NCBI GenBank assembly: GCA_020073185.1
Contig: JAIQFT010000010.1
Location: 1-64,000 of the forward strand
DNA: 64,000 nucleotides
Direction: 5' to 3'
Source: Terriglobia bacterium
GTDB lineage: Bacteria > Acidobacteriota > Terriglobia > Terriglobales > Acidobacteriaceae
Shown: positions 35,344 to 45,254 of the stretch, one piece after another
Position numbering within the stretch: the stretch's first letter is position 1
Layout: every line of letters starts with the position of its first letter
Program-made: the position numbers and the translations under genes
The notes under the pieces: generated by a model
What the model saw: only the letters and a program-made list of their open reading frames with translations
Database searches by the model: none
Told to the model about the DNA's origin: nothing

Positions 35344-36213
35344 TTACCGTTGTGAAGCCGCCGACGCGACCTCGCCAACCGGGTGCGCGATCACCTTGCC
35401 CTTGTCATTTTCGTCCAGGAATACCAGGGACGTATGCGGTTCGTGCGTGAACGCCACCAGCCAGTCGTCCCGCAGCGCCTCGGCGTAAAACCTCTTCCGA
35501 TTCTCAATCACCTCCAGCGGGAACAGGTCATAGCCCATTCCCCAGACCACGTCGAGGTGTGAAAGCATGGGAATCAGGTCGGAGATGTAGCACGCCGTCT
35601 TGCCGCCGCTGCGCACCAGCACCGCTTGCATATGGCGCGTGTGCCCGGGGTAAATCCTGACCGAAATCCCGGGCACGATCTCGCTATCGCCGCGCAGCGG
35701 GGTCATCTGCCCGCCGGCGATCAGCGGGTCATAGTTTTCCGTGATGTAGCTCACACGGTCGCGCTCGAGCTGCTGGCGACCGTGCTCCACCTCGCCCGCC
35801 TGCACGTAATAGCGCGCGTTGGGAAAGGTTGGTTTCACCTGGCCGTTCTCGATATAGGTGTTCCAGCCACAATGGTCGAAGTGCAGGTGGGTGTTGATGA
35901 CCACGTCAATCTCGGCCGGATCCACGCCCCCGGCACGCAGGTTGTCGGGAAGCTGCGGCGTGTACTGGTAGATGTTGCGGCGTTTTTCCGACAGCTTCGG
36001 CCCGATGCCGGTGTCCACCAGCACGGTGTGCTTGTCGTCGCGGATCAGCAGCGAATTGCAGGCGAGCACAATCCGGTTGAACTCGTCGGCGCGAGCCTTC
36101 TTCTCCCACATCACCTTCGGCACCACGCCGAACATAGCGCCGCCGTCGGCCAAGTACGTCCCGTCGGTGAAGACCGAGAGTTCGAAATTCTTTAGCGTGT
36201 AGCGCGTGTTCAT
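35344..36213 (-). CDS. MBL-fold metallo-hydrolase
   Basis: The 289-residue product has the metal-binding motif NTHLHFDHCGW, a later His in PGHTRHMQ, an Asp in YISDLIPM, and a terminal His in FTHEPHT. This pattern fits lactonase/aryl-hydrolase-like members of the superfamily (AttM/AiiA-like shape). The substrate cannot be told. The ATG overlaps the stop codon of the upstream dipeptidyl peptidase gene by four bases, so the two are translationally coupled. Confidence 0.85.
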   Translation of the reverse strand: MNTRYTLKNFELSVFTDGTYLADGGAMFGVVPKVMWEKKARADEFNRIVLACNSLLIRDDKHTVLVDTGIGPKLSEKRRNIYQYTPQLPDNLRAGGVDPAEIDVVINTHLHFDHCGWNTYIENGQVKPTFPNARYYVQAGEVEHGRQQLERDRVSYITENYDPLIAGGQMTPLRGDSEIVPGISVRIYPGHTRHMQAVLVRSGGKTACYISDLIPMLSHLDVVWGMGYDLFPLEVIENRKRFYAEALRDDWLVAFTHEPHTSLVFLDENDKGKVIAHPVGEVASAASQR

Positions 36214-38456
36214 GGTTGAGGTCCCATCAGGTACTGCTCGAACTGTTGTTGGATGCGGTGAAAGAGGTGAGTGCGGTCGGCCTTACCGCTGATGCCATGC
36301 GTCTTGCCCGGATAGAGTTGGAGGTCGAACTGCTTGCCCGCGTTGATCAGGGAGCGCATCATCTGCATGGTGTTCTGCAAGTGGACATTGTCATCGCTGG
36401 TGCCGTGCACCTCCAGCAGCTTGCCATGGAGAGCTTGCGCGGCGTTGACCGGCGAACTGTCGGCGTAGCCTGTTGCATTGTCCTTGGGCAGCCCCATGTA
36501 GCGCTCGGTGTAGATGGAATCGTAGTCGCGCCAGTCCGTCACCGGCGCCACCGACACGCCCGCCTTTACTCGGTCGCTGTGCGTCATGGCATAAAGCGTC
36601 ATGTAGCCGCCGTAACTCCAGCCCCACCAACCGACGCGGTTGGCGTCGAGTGCCGGAAACTGCTTCAGTACCTGGTCAAGGGCGGCCAGTTGGTCCTGCA
36701 ACTCGACCTGGCCTAAATGATGCAGGATGGGCGTGGCGAAGGCGCGCCCGCGATTGGCCATGCCGCGATTATCCACCTGGAGGATGGCAAAACCGTGTCG
36801 TGCCAGGATGTTGTGAAACAGGAAAGTGACGCCGCCCCAGGAGTCGCGGACTACCTGCCCGCCGGGTCCGCCGTAAGGATTCAGGATCACCGGAATCTTC
36901 GCTGCCCCGGCTTGCTCGGCGCCCGGAGGAAGCAACAAGTAAGCGTAGAGCGTGGTCTGGCCGTCGGCGGCCTTCAGTTCCAGCGCGCGCGGCGCGATCA
37001 GGTTGTAGTCTGAAACCGCTCGCGCTTCCCAAAACGTGCTGCACGTCCCCGCAACCTTGCACAGCGCCAGCCGCGGCGGCGACAACAGCGCCGAATAGCT
37101 ATCAATGAAGAATTGCCCGTTGCCGGCAAAGTTGGCGTTGTGCACGCCGGGCGTCTGCGTGATCTTCTGCATCTCGCCGCCGCCCAGCTTCACCGCGTAG
37201 ACCTGCTCCTGCCGCGGGTCCCCGGCGTTGGCGGTGAGGTACACCGTGCCGGCAGCCTCATCCACCCCTTGGACGCCGCTGACCTCAAACTCGCCCTTGG
37301 TGAGCTGTTGTTCCAGCTTGGCGTCCGCCGCCAGCGGGTTGTATTTGTCGAAACTGTAGAGATAAAGGTGCATGTGACCGTCTCGCCAGCTCGGCCACAG
37401 AAAGCGGTCGCCCGACTTCAGCCACGTGATGTGGAAGCGCTCGTCGTCCAGGTACGCGTTGGGCTCGCTCTCGCTGAGCACCAGGCGCGAGCGCCCGCCG
37501 AAGGCGTCGGCGAAATAGAGGTCCATCCTGGTGTGCAGCCGGTTGATGACCGTCACGTACACCGCGCCGTTGCGCAGCCACCCAAACCGCGGCTTGTACA
37601 CGTCCTTGTCATTTGGGTCGCCGACGCTAATCCAGCGCACCTTGCCGCCATCCGCCGCAACCACGCCGACGCGCACCTCCGGATTAGGATCGCCGGCTTT
37701 GGGGTACTTCAGTTCGTTGACCTTGGGGTGCGTCGGCATCCAGTCAACCAGCGGATAGGTCGGCAACTGCTTCTCATTCATCTGCAGAAAAACGAAGTGC
37801 TTGCTGTCGGGAGACCAGAAATAATTGCTCCGTACGCCGAGCTCTTCCTCGTACACCCAATCCACTTCGCCGTTCAGCAGGTTTTCGTTGCCGTCGCGCG
37901 TGACCTGTTTTTCCTCGCCTTCGCTTACCGGACGCACCCACAAGTCGTGCTTGCGGACATAGGCAATGTGTTTGCCGTCGGGCGAAAATTTGGGGTCGGT
38001 GCTGGCATCGGGGGCGGCGGTGAGCTGCACCGCGGTGCCGGTGTCGAGCGAGTAGTACCAAAGCTGGCCGCGGCTGTCGAACAGCAGGTGCTTGGAATCG
38101 GGCGCCCATTGGTAGGCGGCGACCGAGTAGCGCTGCGCCCGCTCGCGCTGCTCGGCCGTCATGCGGCTGTCGGGTGGAAACAGCGATTGCAGCTTGCTTT
38201 CCGCCACCAGCACCGCCTTGTGGCCGCTGGCCACGTCAATGTACCAGAGCTGCCCGTGCTCGCCGGAATCGTCGCGCTGCACGAACGATATCTTCGTGTT
38301 GTCCGGACTCCACTTGATCGTTTCCGGCCCGCGGCCGGTGATGCCGCCTTCGGCAAAGATGGACTCAATCGTCAGTTTCCCCGGCCCGGCGGACGCAGCC
38401 AACTGTTGTGCGGAAACTGGCACGCAGAGCAGAAGTATCGCGAGCAAACGAAGCAT
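36210..38456 (-). CDS. Secreted dipeptidyl-peptidase IV-like serine peptidase (S9B)
   Basis: The 748-residue product has a signal peptide (about 1-17), an eight-bladed-propeller-like N-terminal region (about 30-480) and an alpha/beta hydrolase domain. The catalytic triad is visible: Ser in GWWGWSYGGYMTLYA, Asp in GTSDDNVH, His in GKTHGI. The propeller contains a DPP-IV-like EELG segment (VDWVYEEELGVRSNYFWSPD). Such enzymes remove Xaa-Pro dipeptides from peptides outside the cytoplasm. It is followed by, and overlaps, the MBL hydrolase gene. Confidence 0.92.
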   Translation of the reverse strand: MLRLLAILLLCVPVSAQQLAASAGPGKLTIESIFAEGGITGRGPETIKWSPDNTKISFVQRDDSGEHGQLWYIDVASGHKAVLVAESKLQSLFPPDSRMTAEQRERAQRYSVAAYQWAPDSKHLLFDSRGQLWYYSLDTGTAVQLTAAPDASTDPKFSPDGKHIAYVRKHDLWVRPVSEGEEKQVTRDGNENLLNGEVDWVYEEELGVRSNYFWSPDSKHFVFLQMNEKQLPTYPLVDWMPTHPKVNELKYPKAGDPNPEVRVGVVAADGGKVRWISVGDPNDKDVYKPRFGWLRNGAVYVTVINRLHTRMDLYFADAFGGRSRLVLSESEPNAYLDDERFHITWLKSGDRFLWPSWRDGHMHLYLYSFDKYNPLAADAKLEQQLTKGEFEVSGVQGVDEAAGTVYLTANAGDPRQEQVYAVKLGGGEMQKITQTPGVHNANFAGNGQFFIDSYSALLSPPRLALCKVAGTCSTFWEARAVSDYNLIAPRALELKAADGQTTLYAYLLLPPGAEQAGAAKIPVILNPYGGPGGQVVRDSWGGVTFLFHNILARHGFAILQVDNRGMANRGRAFATPILHHLGQVELQDQLAALDQVLKQFPALDANRVGWWGWSYGGYMTLYAMTHSDRVKAGVSVAPVTDWRDYDSIYTERYMGLPKDNATGYADSSPVNAAQALHGKLLEVHGTSDDNVHLQNTMQMMRSLINAGKQFDLQLYPGKTHGISGKADRTHLFHRIQQQFEQYLMGPQP

Positions 38457-38683
38457 TAGGGCTCCTCTTGGCTTGGTGATGACAAAGCGAAAAATTCTAC
38501 AACACGTGCCTTGCCACGCGCGCCTCGTTGCGAAAAGTGGCAGGTGTTCCTGATTTGGAATGGCATCGCCCTATTCAATGAACAGAACGGCAAATTAGGA
38601 CACTTCCAGAAGGTACAATGCTCCGCGGGGTCCCAGGTTGTTGCTGGCGGCGCACCCGCAGGCCGCCCGCCGAGGATAACCGT

Positions 38684-40423
38684 ATGCCAGTTCCGCGAGT
38701 CTGTGTCCTCATGGTTTTCGCGATGATGGTGGCGGCGCAGCAGCGCGGCCCCCAGCGGGACCAGGCGCCGACCTTTGCCGCGCAAACCAACCTCGTGGTT
38801 GTGCCGGTGGTGGTGCTCGACCACGGCCATCCCGTTTCCCATCTCAGGCGCGACGACTTCCAAATCCAGGAGAACGGAAGAGGGCAGAAGGTCGCTGCCT
38901 TCGAAGAAGTGGTTGCGCAAGCAGCGCCGGTACAGCGTGTGGCGCCACCGCCGAACACCTTCAGCAATCAGGTGATGGAGCACACGCCCCGCAAGATGGA
39001 GATCATCGCCTTGGACCTGCTGAACACGCCATTCGACGACCGGGTTAAGGCGCGCCGCGGCATCCTCGATTTTCTCTCCAAGGCGGTGGACAAGAACGCG
39101 CTGGTCGCGGTGCTCACCATGGGCCGCGGGGGCGCCCGGATTGTTCACGATTTTACCAGCGACACCGCCGTCCTGACAGCGGCCATCGGCCAACTGCAGG
39201 GCGAGCTGTCGGTCGCGGACACGCGGACTTCGCACGTGGACGACGAAGGGGTGTTGTTGGCCAAGCTCTTCGAGAGGGATTCCTCGCGCAGCAATCTGTC
39301 CACCGATCCTTCCCATGCGACCTTGGCGGACGACACCGACTTGACCAGCTTCGCCGTGGATGCGCAAACCGCGCAGGCCAAGGTCGATATCGGCAGGCAG
39401 AACGATGCCGCCCTGGCGACGTTGCTGAATTTCCAGCAAGTGGCACACTACTTTTCCGCCGTGCAGGGGCGTAAGGCGCTGATCTGGGCTTCGACCGGAT
39501 TTCCCGCCAGCTTCGCCAACGTCACTGGGGCCGCCAGCCGCGGTCCCACGCCGGACGATTGGCAGCGCACCATGCGCCTGTTGCAGGACGCCAACATTAC
39601 CATCTATCCGATTGACGTGACCGGACTGGCAACCAACGTTACCGCAAATTACAAGGACTATGTGCCGCCGGTCGCCGAGGGGCCACCGACTACCGGCACG
39701 GTGCCGGAGAAGAGCCGGACCCTGGAGGCGGTTGCGGCCGGCGTTTACAGCGATCCAGTGGTGGCCAAGCACGCCGCCATGCTGAAGATCGCGGAAATGA
39801 CCGGTGGCGAAGCCTTTTACAACCGCAATGATGTGAGTGGGCTGCTCGCCCGTGCTGACCAGGACGAGACACAGTTTTACCTCGTCAGCTACTACAGCAA
39901 CGACTCTAGCACCCTGGGTTGGCGCAAGATCGCGGTCAAGGTACGGCGCAAAGGCGTCCAGATCCGACACCGTTCCGGGTACTACTTCGATCTGACGCTG
40001 CGCGACCCCGAGGAAGCCCAACTCCTCGACGAGCGCATGGCACTGGATTCCCCGCTTGCTTTCACGGGCCTGCCCCTCACCGCGACTTGGGTAAGAACTG
40101 AGCGCGAGAAGGGCACGAGGAAGGTGTTTTTCTCCCTCTTCGTGCCACCCGGGAAAACGCAGGTCGACACCAGCAAGGGCGACCGCATCAGCATGGATTT
40201 CCTTGCCGTCGTCCGCACCATGGACGGAAAAGAGGTGGCGAGCATCGGCCAGGGCCTCAGCCAGGGCGTCGATCCGGAGGCGGTGACCAGGATCGACTCG
40301 GGAGGCGTAACCTACCTCAATTACATTCGCTTGCTTCCTGGTGAGTACACGGCAAAGTTCGTCGTCCGCGACAACTTTACGGCACGGATAGGCAGCCTCA
40401 CCGCCCCTCTCAAGGTGGACTGA
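38684..40423 (+). CDS. VWFA-related acidobacterial secreted protein
   Basis: The 579-residue product has a signal peptide (MPVPRVCVLMVFAMMVAAQQ) and then the hallmark start of the VWFA-related acidobacterial family (TNLVVVPVVVLDHGHPVSHL, then RDDFQIQENG). A von Willebrand A-like fold covers about 105-370 (IIALDLLNTPFDDR). The metal site is degenerate, as is usual in this family. A beta-rich C-terminal domain follows. The function is unknown. The family is strongly enriched in Acidobacteria, which supports the taxonomic assignment. A GAGGA site precedes the ATG at 38684. Confidence 0.9.
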   Translation: MPVPRVCVLMVFAMMVAAQQRGPQRDQAPTFAAQTNLVVVPVVVLDHGHPVSHLRRDDFQIQENGRGQKVAAFEEVVAQAAPVQRVAPPPNTFSNQVMEHTPRKMEIIALDLLNTPFDDRVKARRGILDFLSKAVDKNALVAVLTMGRGGARIVHDFTSDTAVLTAAIGQLQGELSVADTRTSHVDDEGVLLAKLFERDSSRSNLSTDPSHATLADDTDLTSFAVDAQTAQAKVDIGRQNDAALATLLNFQQVAHYFSAVQGRKALIWASTGFPASFANVTGAASRGPTPDDWQRTMRLLQDANITIYPIDVTGLATNVTANYKDYVPPVAEGPPTTGTVPEKSRTLEAVAAGVYSDPVVAKHAAMLKIAEMTGGEAFYNRNDVSGLLARADQDETQFYLVSYYSNDSSTLGWRKIAVKVRRKGVQIRHRSGYYFDLTLRDPEEAQLLDERMALDSPLAFTGLPLTATWVRTEREKGTRKVFFSLFVPPGKTQVDTSKGDRISMDFLAVVRTMDGKEVASIGQGLSQGVDPEAVTRIDSGGVTYLNYIRLLPGEYTAKFVVRDNFTARIGSLTAPLKVD

Positions 40424-40562
40424 GCGACTGACTGGCGCGGTATTTCGAACAGGGCGAGGAAGATGCCCTGCAGTACGCGTTTCCTCCCCATTCCTCGTGT
40501 TCGCAACCAAACTTGCACCGCGCGGCGTGCTACAATTTTCAACAGATCGGAACCAGTCGGGG

Positions 40563-41330
40563 ATGAACCCAGACTTGCACAATCTGAAAGAGCTGCAGGC
40601 GGCTGACCGCGAGAGTGCCCGCCTTTCGCAGGAGATCGCCTCCCTCCCGCGCCGGGTTGCGGTCATCGAGGCCAAGCTCGCCGACTCCAGGGGGCGCAAG
40701 GAAAAGGCGGTCGCCGCCATCAAGGCCGGAGAAGTCGCCCGGCGCAAGTTCGAGACCCAGATCCAGGACCTGCAGCAGAAAATCTCCAAGTACCGCGACC
40801 AGATGCTCGCCGTCAAGACCAACCAGGAGTACAAAGCCTTCACCTCCGAGGTCGAATTTGCCCAGCAGCATGTCCGCGAGGCGGAAGACAAGATACTGGA
40901 AGGCATGGTGGCGGCCGAATCGCTGGAGAAGGATCTGAAGAAAGCGGAAGCCGAGTTGAAGGCCGAAACCGCGGAAATCGAGAAAGAAAAGACGGAAGCG
41001 CGGTTACGCACCGACATCGCCGAAAAGGAAATGGCGGAGTGGAAGTCGAAGCGCGACCACGTGCGCGCCGCCATCTCTCCCGACGCCCTGCGCCACTACG
41101 ATCGCGTTCTCAAGCTGCGCGGCAGCGCCCTCGCCGAAGCGGCGGACCACAAGTGCTCGGCCTGCCAGGTCATGCTGCGGCCGCAGGTCTACAACGACGT
41201 TCGTACCAACGAGCAGTTCATCATCTGCGACTCCTGTCATCGTATCCTCTGGTACGACCCCGCGCGCGACGTCCAGCACGCCAAGGAAGAAGCGGCGGTC
41301 CCGGCGGAAGCAGGCCCCACGAACGCTTAA
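40563..41330 (+). CDS. Coiled-coil protein with C4-type zinc ribbon
   Basis: The 255-residue product is a long antiparallel coiled coil (about 5-180). It is followed by a zinc ribbon with CSACQ and CDSCHR pairs (about 198-230) and a short tail. This is the CT398/HP0958-like architecture, a group linked to RNA or flagellar functions in other bacteria. Here the role is not known. The ATG at 40563 matches the family start MNPDLHNLKELQAADRE. Confidence 0.88.
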   Translation: MNPDLHNLKELQAADRESARLSQEIASLPRRVAVIEAKLADSRGRKEKAVAAIKAGEVARRKFETQIQDLQQKISKYRDQMLAVKTNQEYKAFTSEVEFAQQHVREAEDKILEGMVAAESLEKDLKKAEAELKAETAEIEKEKTEARLRTDIAEKEMAEWKSKRDHVRAAISPDALRHYDRVLKLRGSALAEAADHKCSACQVMLRPQVYNDVRTNEQFIICDSCHRILWYDPARDVQHAKEEAAVPAEAGPTNA

Positions 41331-41351
41331 GTTCACCAGCAGGGGTGTCCC

Positions 41352-42404
41352 ATGGTCCGCATTACCGTTCTCGTATTCCTTCTCACCTTGTTCGCTGCGG
41401 CACAACGTCGCGGCCCCGGAGGCGCCGGCACGTCCCCTTCCGGCCTTCCCAACACCCAGCAACAGATATCCTCGCTCCAGGTGCACGTCGTGAGGGAGAA
41501 CGAGCGGTCGGTCGATGATGTCATGCGCGTGCAGTTGCTCAGGACCGACGGCGCCACGCCGGTCGCGGAAACTTTCTCGCGCGACGGCATAGCGGAGTTT
41601 CGCAGCATCGCGCCCGGCAGTTACATTCTGCGCGTCAGCGGAAGCAATATTGAGGAGGCCACGACCATGAGCTTCAATGTGCCTCCGTTCGCCGCCGCCG
41701 TGCAGTTCGTGCACGTGCAGATGAGGTCGCTGGCGGGAACCAACAGCAAGCAGAGTAGGGGCAGCCGACAGGGTCCGGTCTCCGCCCAGGACCTCAACGT
41801 GCCGAACAAGGCACGGGAAGAGCTAAGAAAAGCCGGCCAGGCCATGCAGGAGGAAGATTGGAAGAAGGCAACCGGGCATCTCAACAAAGCGGTCTCGATT
41901 TATCCGCAGTACGCCGCCGCCTACAACAACCTCGGCTTCATTGCCATGAAACTCAAGGACTGGCCGAAGGCGCAGACGATGTTTCAAAAGGCCGCTGACC
42001 TCAATGACTCCACCGGCTACGCTTATGTCAACCTCGGCCGCGTATACCTGATCGAGCGGAATTTCGAAGAGGCGGCCAGGCTGATGAACAAAACGCTCGC
42101 CCTCGACCCCAACAATGTCGAGGCCCTTACCATCCTCTCCGATTGCGATGTAGCCACCGGCAAATATGACGAGGCCATTGCCAACGTCCGCCGCGTGCAT
42201 TCCGCTCCGCACGAGCACTACGCGGTGGTGCACTTGATTGCCGCCGTCGCCTTGGAGAAGCAGAACCATCCCCAACGTGCAAGCGCGGAGTACGAGTTGT
42301 TCCTGCAAGAGGATCCCGAGAGTCCCCGTGCCGCCGCTGCGCGCAGAGCGCTCGATCGTCTGGCGGCCAACAACCGGTTTGGAGTCGCCGCGCCGCATCC
42401 TTGA
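41352..42404 (+). CDS. Secreted TPR-repeat protein
   Basis: The 350-residue product has a signal peptide (VRITVLVFLLTLFAAAQ) and a small carboxypeptidase-regulatory-like beta domain (about 35-110, with APGSYILRVSG). At least four tetratricopeptide repeats run from about 150 to 330 (WKKATGHLNKAVSIYPQYAA, then YNNLGFIAMKLKDWPKAQ). It is likely a periplasmic or outer-membrane-associated scaffold. It lies 21 bases after the zinc-ribbon gene and 7 bases before rlmI, suggesting one operon. Confidence 0.85.
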   Translation: MVRITVLVFLLTLFAAAQRRGPGGAGTSPSGLPNTQQQISSLQVHVVRENERSVDDVMRVQLLRTDGATPVAETFSRDGIAEFRSIAPGSYILRVSGSNIEEATTMSFNVPPFAAAVQFVHVQMRSLAGTNSKQSRGSRQGPVSAQDLNVPNKAREELRKAGQAMQEEDWKKATGHLNKAVSIYPQYAAAYNNLGFIAMKLKDWPKAQTMFQKAADLNDSTGYAYVNLGRVYLIERNFEEAARLMNKTLALDPNNVEALTILSDCDVATGKYDEAIANVRRVHSAPHEHYAVVHLIAAVALEKQNHPQRASAEYELFLQEDPESPRAAAARRALDRLAANNRFGVAAPHP

Positions 42405-42411
42405 GAGAGCC

Positions 42412-43599
42412 TTGTCCACACCTGTTCTGAGCGTGAACTGGCGAGCCGCGGCGCGCATCCGCCACGGCCACGTCTGGGTATACCGTTCCGACCTGGTCGG
42501 CCACGACCAGGTTGCTCCCGGTTCGCTGGTCCGCGTGCAGGATGAAGCCGGAAAATACCTTGGCACCGCGCTCTACAGCAGTTCCTCGCAGATCGCGGTG
42601 CGCATGCTGTCGGGCGAGCGCCTCGAACCCGCCGGCTTGGTCGAATTGCTCCGCCAACGTCTGCTCGCCGCGATTGCCTATCGCGAGCGCATTGTCCGGG
42701 ACAGCGATGCATGCCGTCTCGTCTTCAGCGAAAGCGACGGCCTGCCCGGACTGATCGTGGATCGCTACAACGACATCCTCAGCTTTCAGGTGCTCACCCA
42801 GGCCATGGACCGCGACGACATTCGCGCTGCCGTCTTGCAGACCCTGCTCGAAGCGTTGCGCCCGGCCGCGGTGGTCGAGCGCGTCGACCCCCGCATTCGC
42901 CGATTGGAACACTTGCTGCCGCGCGAGGAAGGTTTGTGTCACGGGGAAAGAACCAACACCATTATCGCCATGAACGGCGTGCGCTTCCAATTGCACGCGC
43001 TGGCGGGACAAAAGACGGGCGCCTTCCTCGATCAGCGCGAGAACTACGCCGCTGCCGCTCAGTTCGCGCGCGGCGAGGCCCTCGACATGTTCTGCTACCA
43101 GGGCGGGTTCTCCCTTCACCTGGCGCGCGTCTGCTCGCACGTCACCGCCGTGGACAGTTCGCGTCCGGCGCTGGAAATCGCCGAGCAGAACGAAAAACTG
43201 AACGCCGGCGAGCACGGCGGCCGTGAGATCGAATGGATCGAGGCCAACGGCTTCGACCTGCTCAAGGACTACGCCACCGCCGGCCGCCAGTACGACACCA
43301 TCGTGCTGGATCCGCCGGCCTTCGCGAGATCACGCAAGGCGCTTCCCACCGCCCTGCGCGGTTACAAGGAGCTGAACCTGCGGGCGCTGAAGATGCTGCG
43401 TCCCGGCGGCGCGCTCGTCACCTGCTCCTGCTCATTCCACGTCGGCGAAGAAGATTTTCTGGAGATGCTGCGCTCCGCGGCGTTCGACGCTCGCCAGTCG
43501 CCGAAAATTATCGCAAGACGCGGCCAGGCCAAGGACCATCCCGTGCTGCTCGCCATCCCCGAAACCGCTTACCTGAAATGCGTGATCCTCACGGTTTGA
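42412..43599 (+). CDS. rlmI: Class I rRNA large-subunit (cytosine-C5) methyltransferase, RlmI-like
   Basis: The enzyme forms 5-methylcytosine in 23S rRNA. The 395-residue product has an N-terminal PUA-like domain (about 5-80, RIRHGHVWVYRSD), an EEHEV-like linker, and a Rossmann methyltransferase domain. That domain contains GQKTGAFLDQREN, DMFCYQGGFSLHLA, VLDPPAFARS and the cysteine segment VTCSCSFHV. Total length equals that of RlmI. A TTG start at 42412, eight bases after the preceding stop, best fits; a GTG at 42433 is possible. Confidence 0.88.
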   Translation: MSTPVLSVNWRAAARIRHGHVWVYRSDLVGHDQVAPGSLVRVQDEAGKYLGTALYSSSSQIAVRMLSGERLEPAGLVELLRQRLLAAIAYRERIVRDSDACRLVFSESDGLPGLIVDRYNDILSFQVLTQAMDRDDIRAAVLQTLLEALRPAAVVERVDPRIRRLEHLLPREEGLCHGERTNTIIAMNGVRFQLHALAGQKTGAFLDQRENYAAAAQFARGEALDMFCYQGGFSLHLARVCSHVTAVDSSRPALEIAEQNEKLNAGEHGGREIEWIEANGFDLLKDYATAGRQYDTIVLDPPAFARSRKALPTALRGYKELNLRALKMLRPGGALVTCSCSFHVGEEDFLEMLRSAAFDARQSPKIIARRGQAKDHPVLLAIPETAYLKCVILTV

Positions 43600-43626
43600 G
43601 CCGCCGCCGCTGGTAGCCGGGAAATA

Positions 43627-44385
43627 TCATTCACCGTGGCGATGCTCCATCTGCCGCTCCACCGACCAGATGGCCTCCGGCGTCTTCCCGCTGGGATAGA
43701 CGTGCACCATCCAGCCGAAAATCTGCGGACGGAATCTGCCGCCCACCGCGGTGCATTCCTGCTCGGTGGTGATGGAGCCGAGCAAGCCAAACTTGGCGTT
43801 GGGTCCGAAGTACTCGCGCTCGCGGCCCTTGGGCGCGGCGCAGAAATTGACGTGCTCGTGCCAGCGCGCGATGCTCAGCGGGACGCGCGCGTCCAGATCG
43901 TCCGCGTTCACTCGCGCGGGCGCGGTGTACATCACGCCGAGCAGCTTGTAGCCGCCGTCGGCGGTTTTCTCGTACAGCAGCGAGGTCGGATGCTCCGGGT
44001 TCAGACCGAAGGCCGCTTCCATGGCGTACCAGCCGTTGGTGAAGTGATACATCTTCTGCTTCCGGTTGGGCAGGAAGATGCGGAAGCCGTCGGCCAGCGC
44101 GTCGTGATAGTCGGCGTAGCGGCGCATGACGTCTTTGGCCGCCTGCACGATCTGATCGGCGCGCTGCTGATCGCCCGGGCGCAGCGGCCGCATCTCGGTC
44201 ATCTTCATGTGCGGGCCCATGTCCATGTGGCGGCTCGACATGGCGTGCATGGCGTGGTCCATGCCTTCTTCGGATTGCGATTGCGCCGGCTTCTGTTCGG
44301 CGGCGCCGGCGGACATGGGTTCATGTTGCGCGGCGGCGAACGACACCAGCAGAAACACTACGGCGAGCGGAAAAAGCCGTTTCAT
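43627..44385 (-). CDS. Secreted conserved hypothetical protein
   Basis: The 252-residue product has a signal peptide (MKRLFPLAVVFLLVSFAAAQ) and a His/Met-rich segment (about 40-65, GMDHAMHAMSSRHMDMGPHM) that could bind copper or another metal. A compact domain follows with YHDALADGFRIFLPN, a WHEHVNFC motif and a PQIFGWMVHVYP ending. The family recurs in soil bacteria, often near metal-handling genes, but its function is not known to me. Confidence 0.78.
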   Translation of the reverse strand: MKRLFPLAVVFLLVSFAAAQHEPMSAGAAEQKPAQSQSEEGMDHAMHAMSSRHMDMGPHMKMTEMRPLRPGDQQRADQIVQAAKDVMRRYADYHDALADGFRIFLPNRKQKMYHFTNGWYAMEAAFGLNPEHPTSLLYEKTADGGYKLLGVMYTAPARVNADDLDARVPLSIARWHEHVNFCAAPKGREREYFGPNAKFGLLGSITTEQECTAVGGRFRPQIFGWMVHVYPSGKTPEAIWSVERQMEHRHGE

Positions 44386-44444
44386 CGGTTTACCCCACAG
44401 CTAAGAACCCCAATTCTAGCCGGGAGATGCGGAGCGGAGGAACT

Positions 44445-45254
44445 TCAAATCCTTGTCGCCAGCGTCAGTTGCTCCAGGTTGACCTCCGTCACGCCGGGGA
44501 TGGCCTCCACGAAGGCGCGGATCTTCTTGGCCTGTCCAGGGGTGTCAACGTCTCCCTTGAGAGACACCGAGCCAGCGCGCGCCACGACCTCGAATTGCAG
44601 GTCACAAGCGGCCGGATTCATCGCCAGGTTGGCCTTGACGCAACTGGCCAGCGCAAGGTTCTCGATCGCGGCCTGGGTTTCGGCCGTGGGCTGAAAGCAG
44701 TTCGACTCCGCCAGCACGCAGATGGCCTCGCAGGCTTCTTCCAAGCCTATCTGCTCCAGGTTGAGCACCAGGTCGTAGAGCGACGGGTCGGCCCAATCCA
44801 CGCCGTAGAGGAAGCGCGTCCACTTGCGCCGGTCGTCGTCGATGGCTTCGATGTAGGCGATGGCTTGCTTACGGTTGAACTTCCCCCGCTCCTGCACCTT
44901 GGCGATGCGAAACTCCATGGGCGCAATAATCCGCGTGCGCAGGATGTGCAGTCCCTTGCCGAGCAGCAGATGTCCGGCGAGACCGTGGTAGATGGCGTCG
45001 CCATGCCGGACGTCCTCGGCCAGTGCCGCCTGGATGAAGGCCAGGTAAATGTACTTGGTGTGCTGCGACTGGCCGAGAAAGCTGGGCGGCTTATCAATCG
45101 CCATTCGCAGGTCGTCCTGCGACACGCCCCATTCCGCCGCCTTGCGGATTACATGGTCGCGATCAATGTAGCGGTAGCCAAGCCTGCGGGCGAGAGCTTC
45201 GGCCAGCATCTTGCCGCCACTAAACGATCCTCTTGAGATAGTGATGATTGCCAC
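44445..45254 (-). CDS. Cytidylate-kinase-like protein with C-terminal BON domain
   Basis: The 269-residue product starts MAIITISRGSFSGGKMLAEA, a P-loop of cytidylate kinase-like family 2. It keeps YIDRDHVIRKAA and a kinase-like helical lid region with FGVD-type and RRKW segments (about 100-160). Residues about 200-265 form a BON-like domain (GSVSLKGDVDTPGQAKKIR, then VEAIPGVTEVNLEQL). BON domains usually bind membranes or are periplasmic, so the fusion is unusual for a nucleotide-kinase-like fold. The substrate is unknown. Confidence 0.8.
   Translation of the reverse strand: MAIITISRGSFSGGKMLAEALARRLGYRYIDRDHVIRKAAEWGVSQDDLRMAIDKPPSFLGQSQHTKYIYLAFIQAALAEDVRHGDAIYHGLAGHLLLGKGLHILRTRIIAPMEFRIAKVQERGKFNRKQAIAYIEAIDDDRRKWTRFLYGVDWADPSLYDLVLNLEQIGLEEACEAICVLAESNCFQPTAETQAAIENLALASCVKANLAMNPAACDLQFEVVARAGSVSLKGDVDTPGQAKKIRAFVEAIPGVTEVNLEQLTLATRI

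Noticed and set aside
38456-41074. 872-residue open frame on the minus strand
   Set aside because: It is the shadow of the plus-strand VWFA-like and zinc-ribbon genes, which have signal peptides, ribosome-binding sites and recognisable domains. The minus frame has no family-like sequence.
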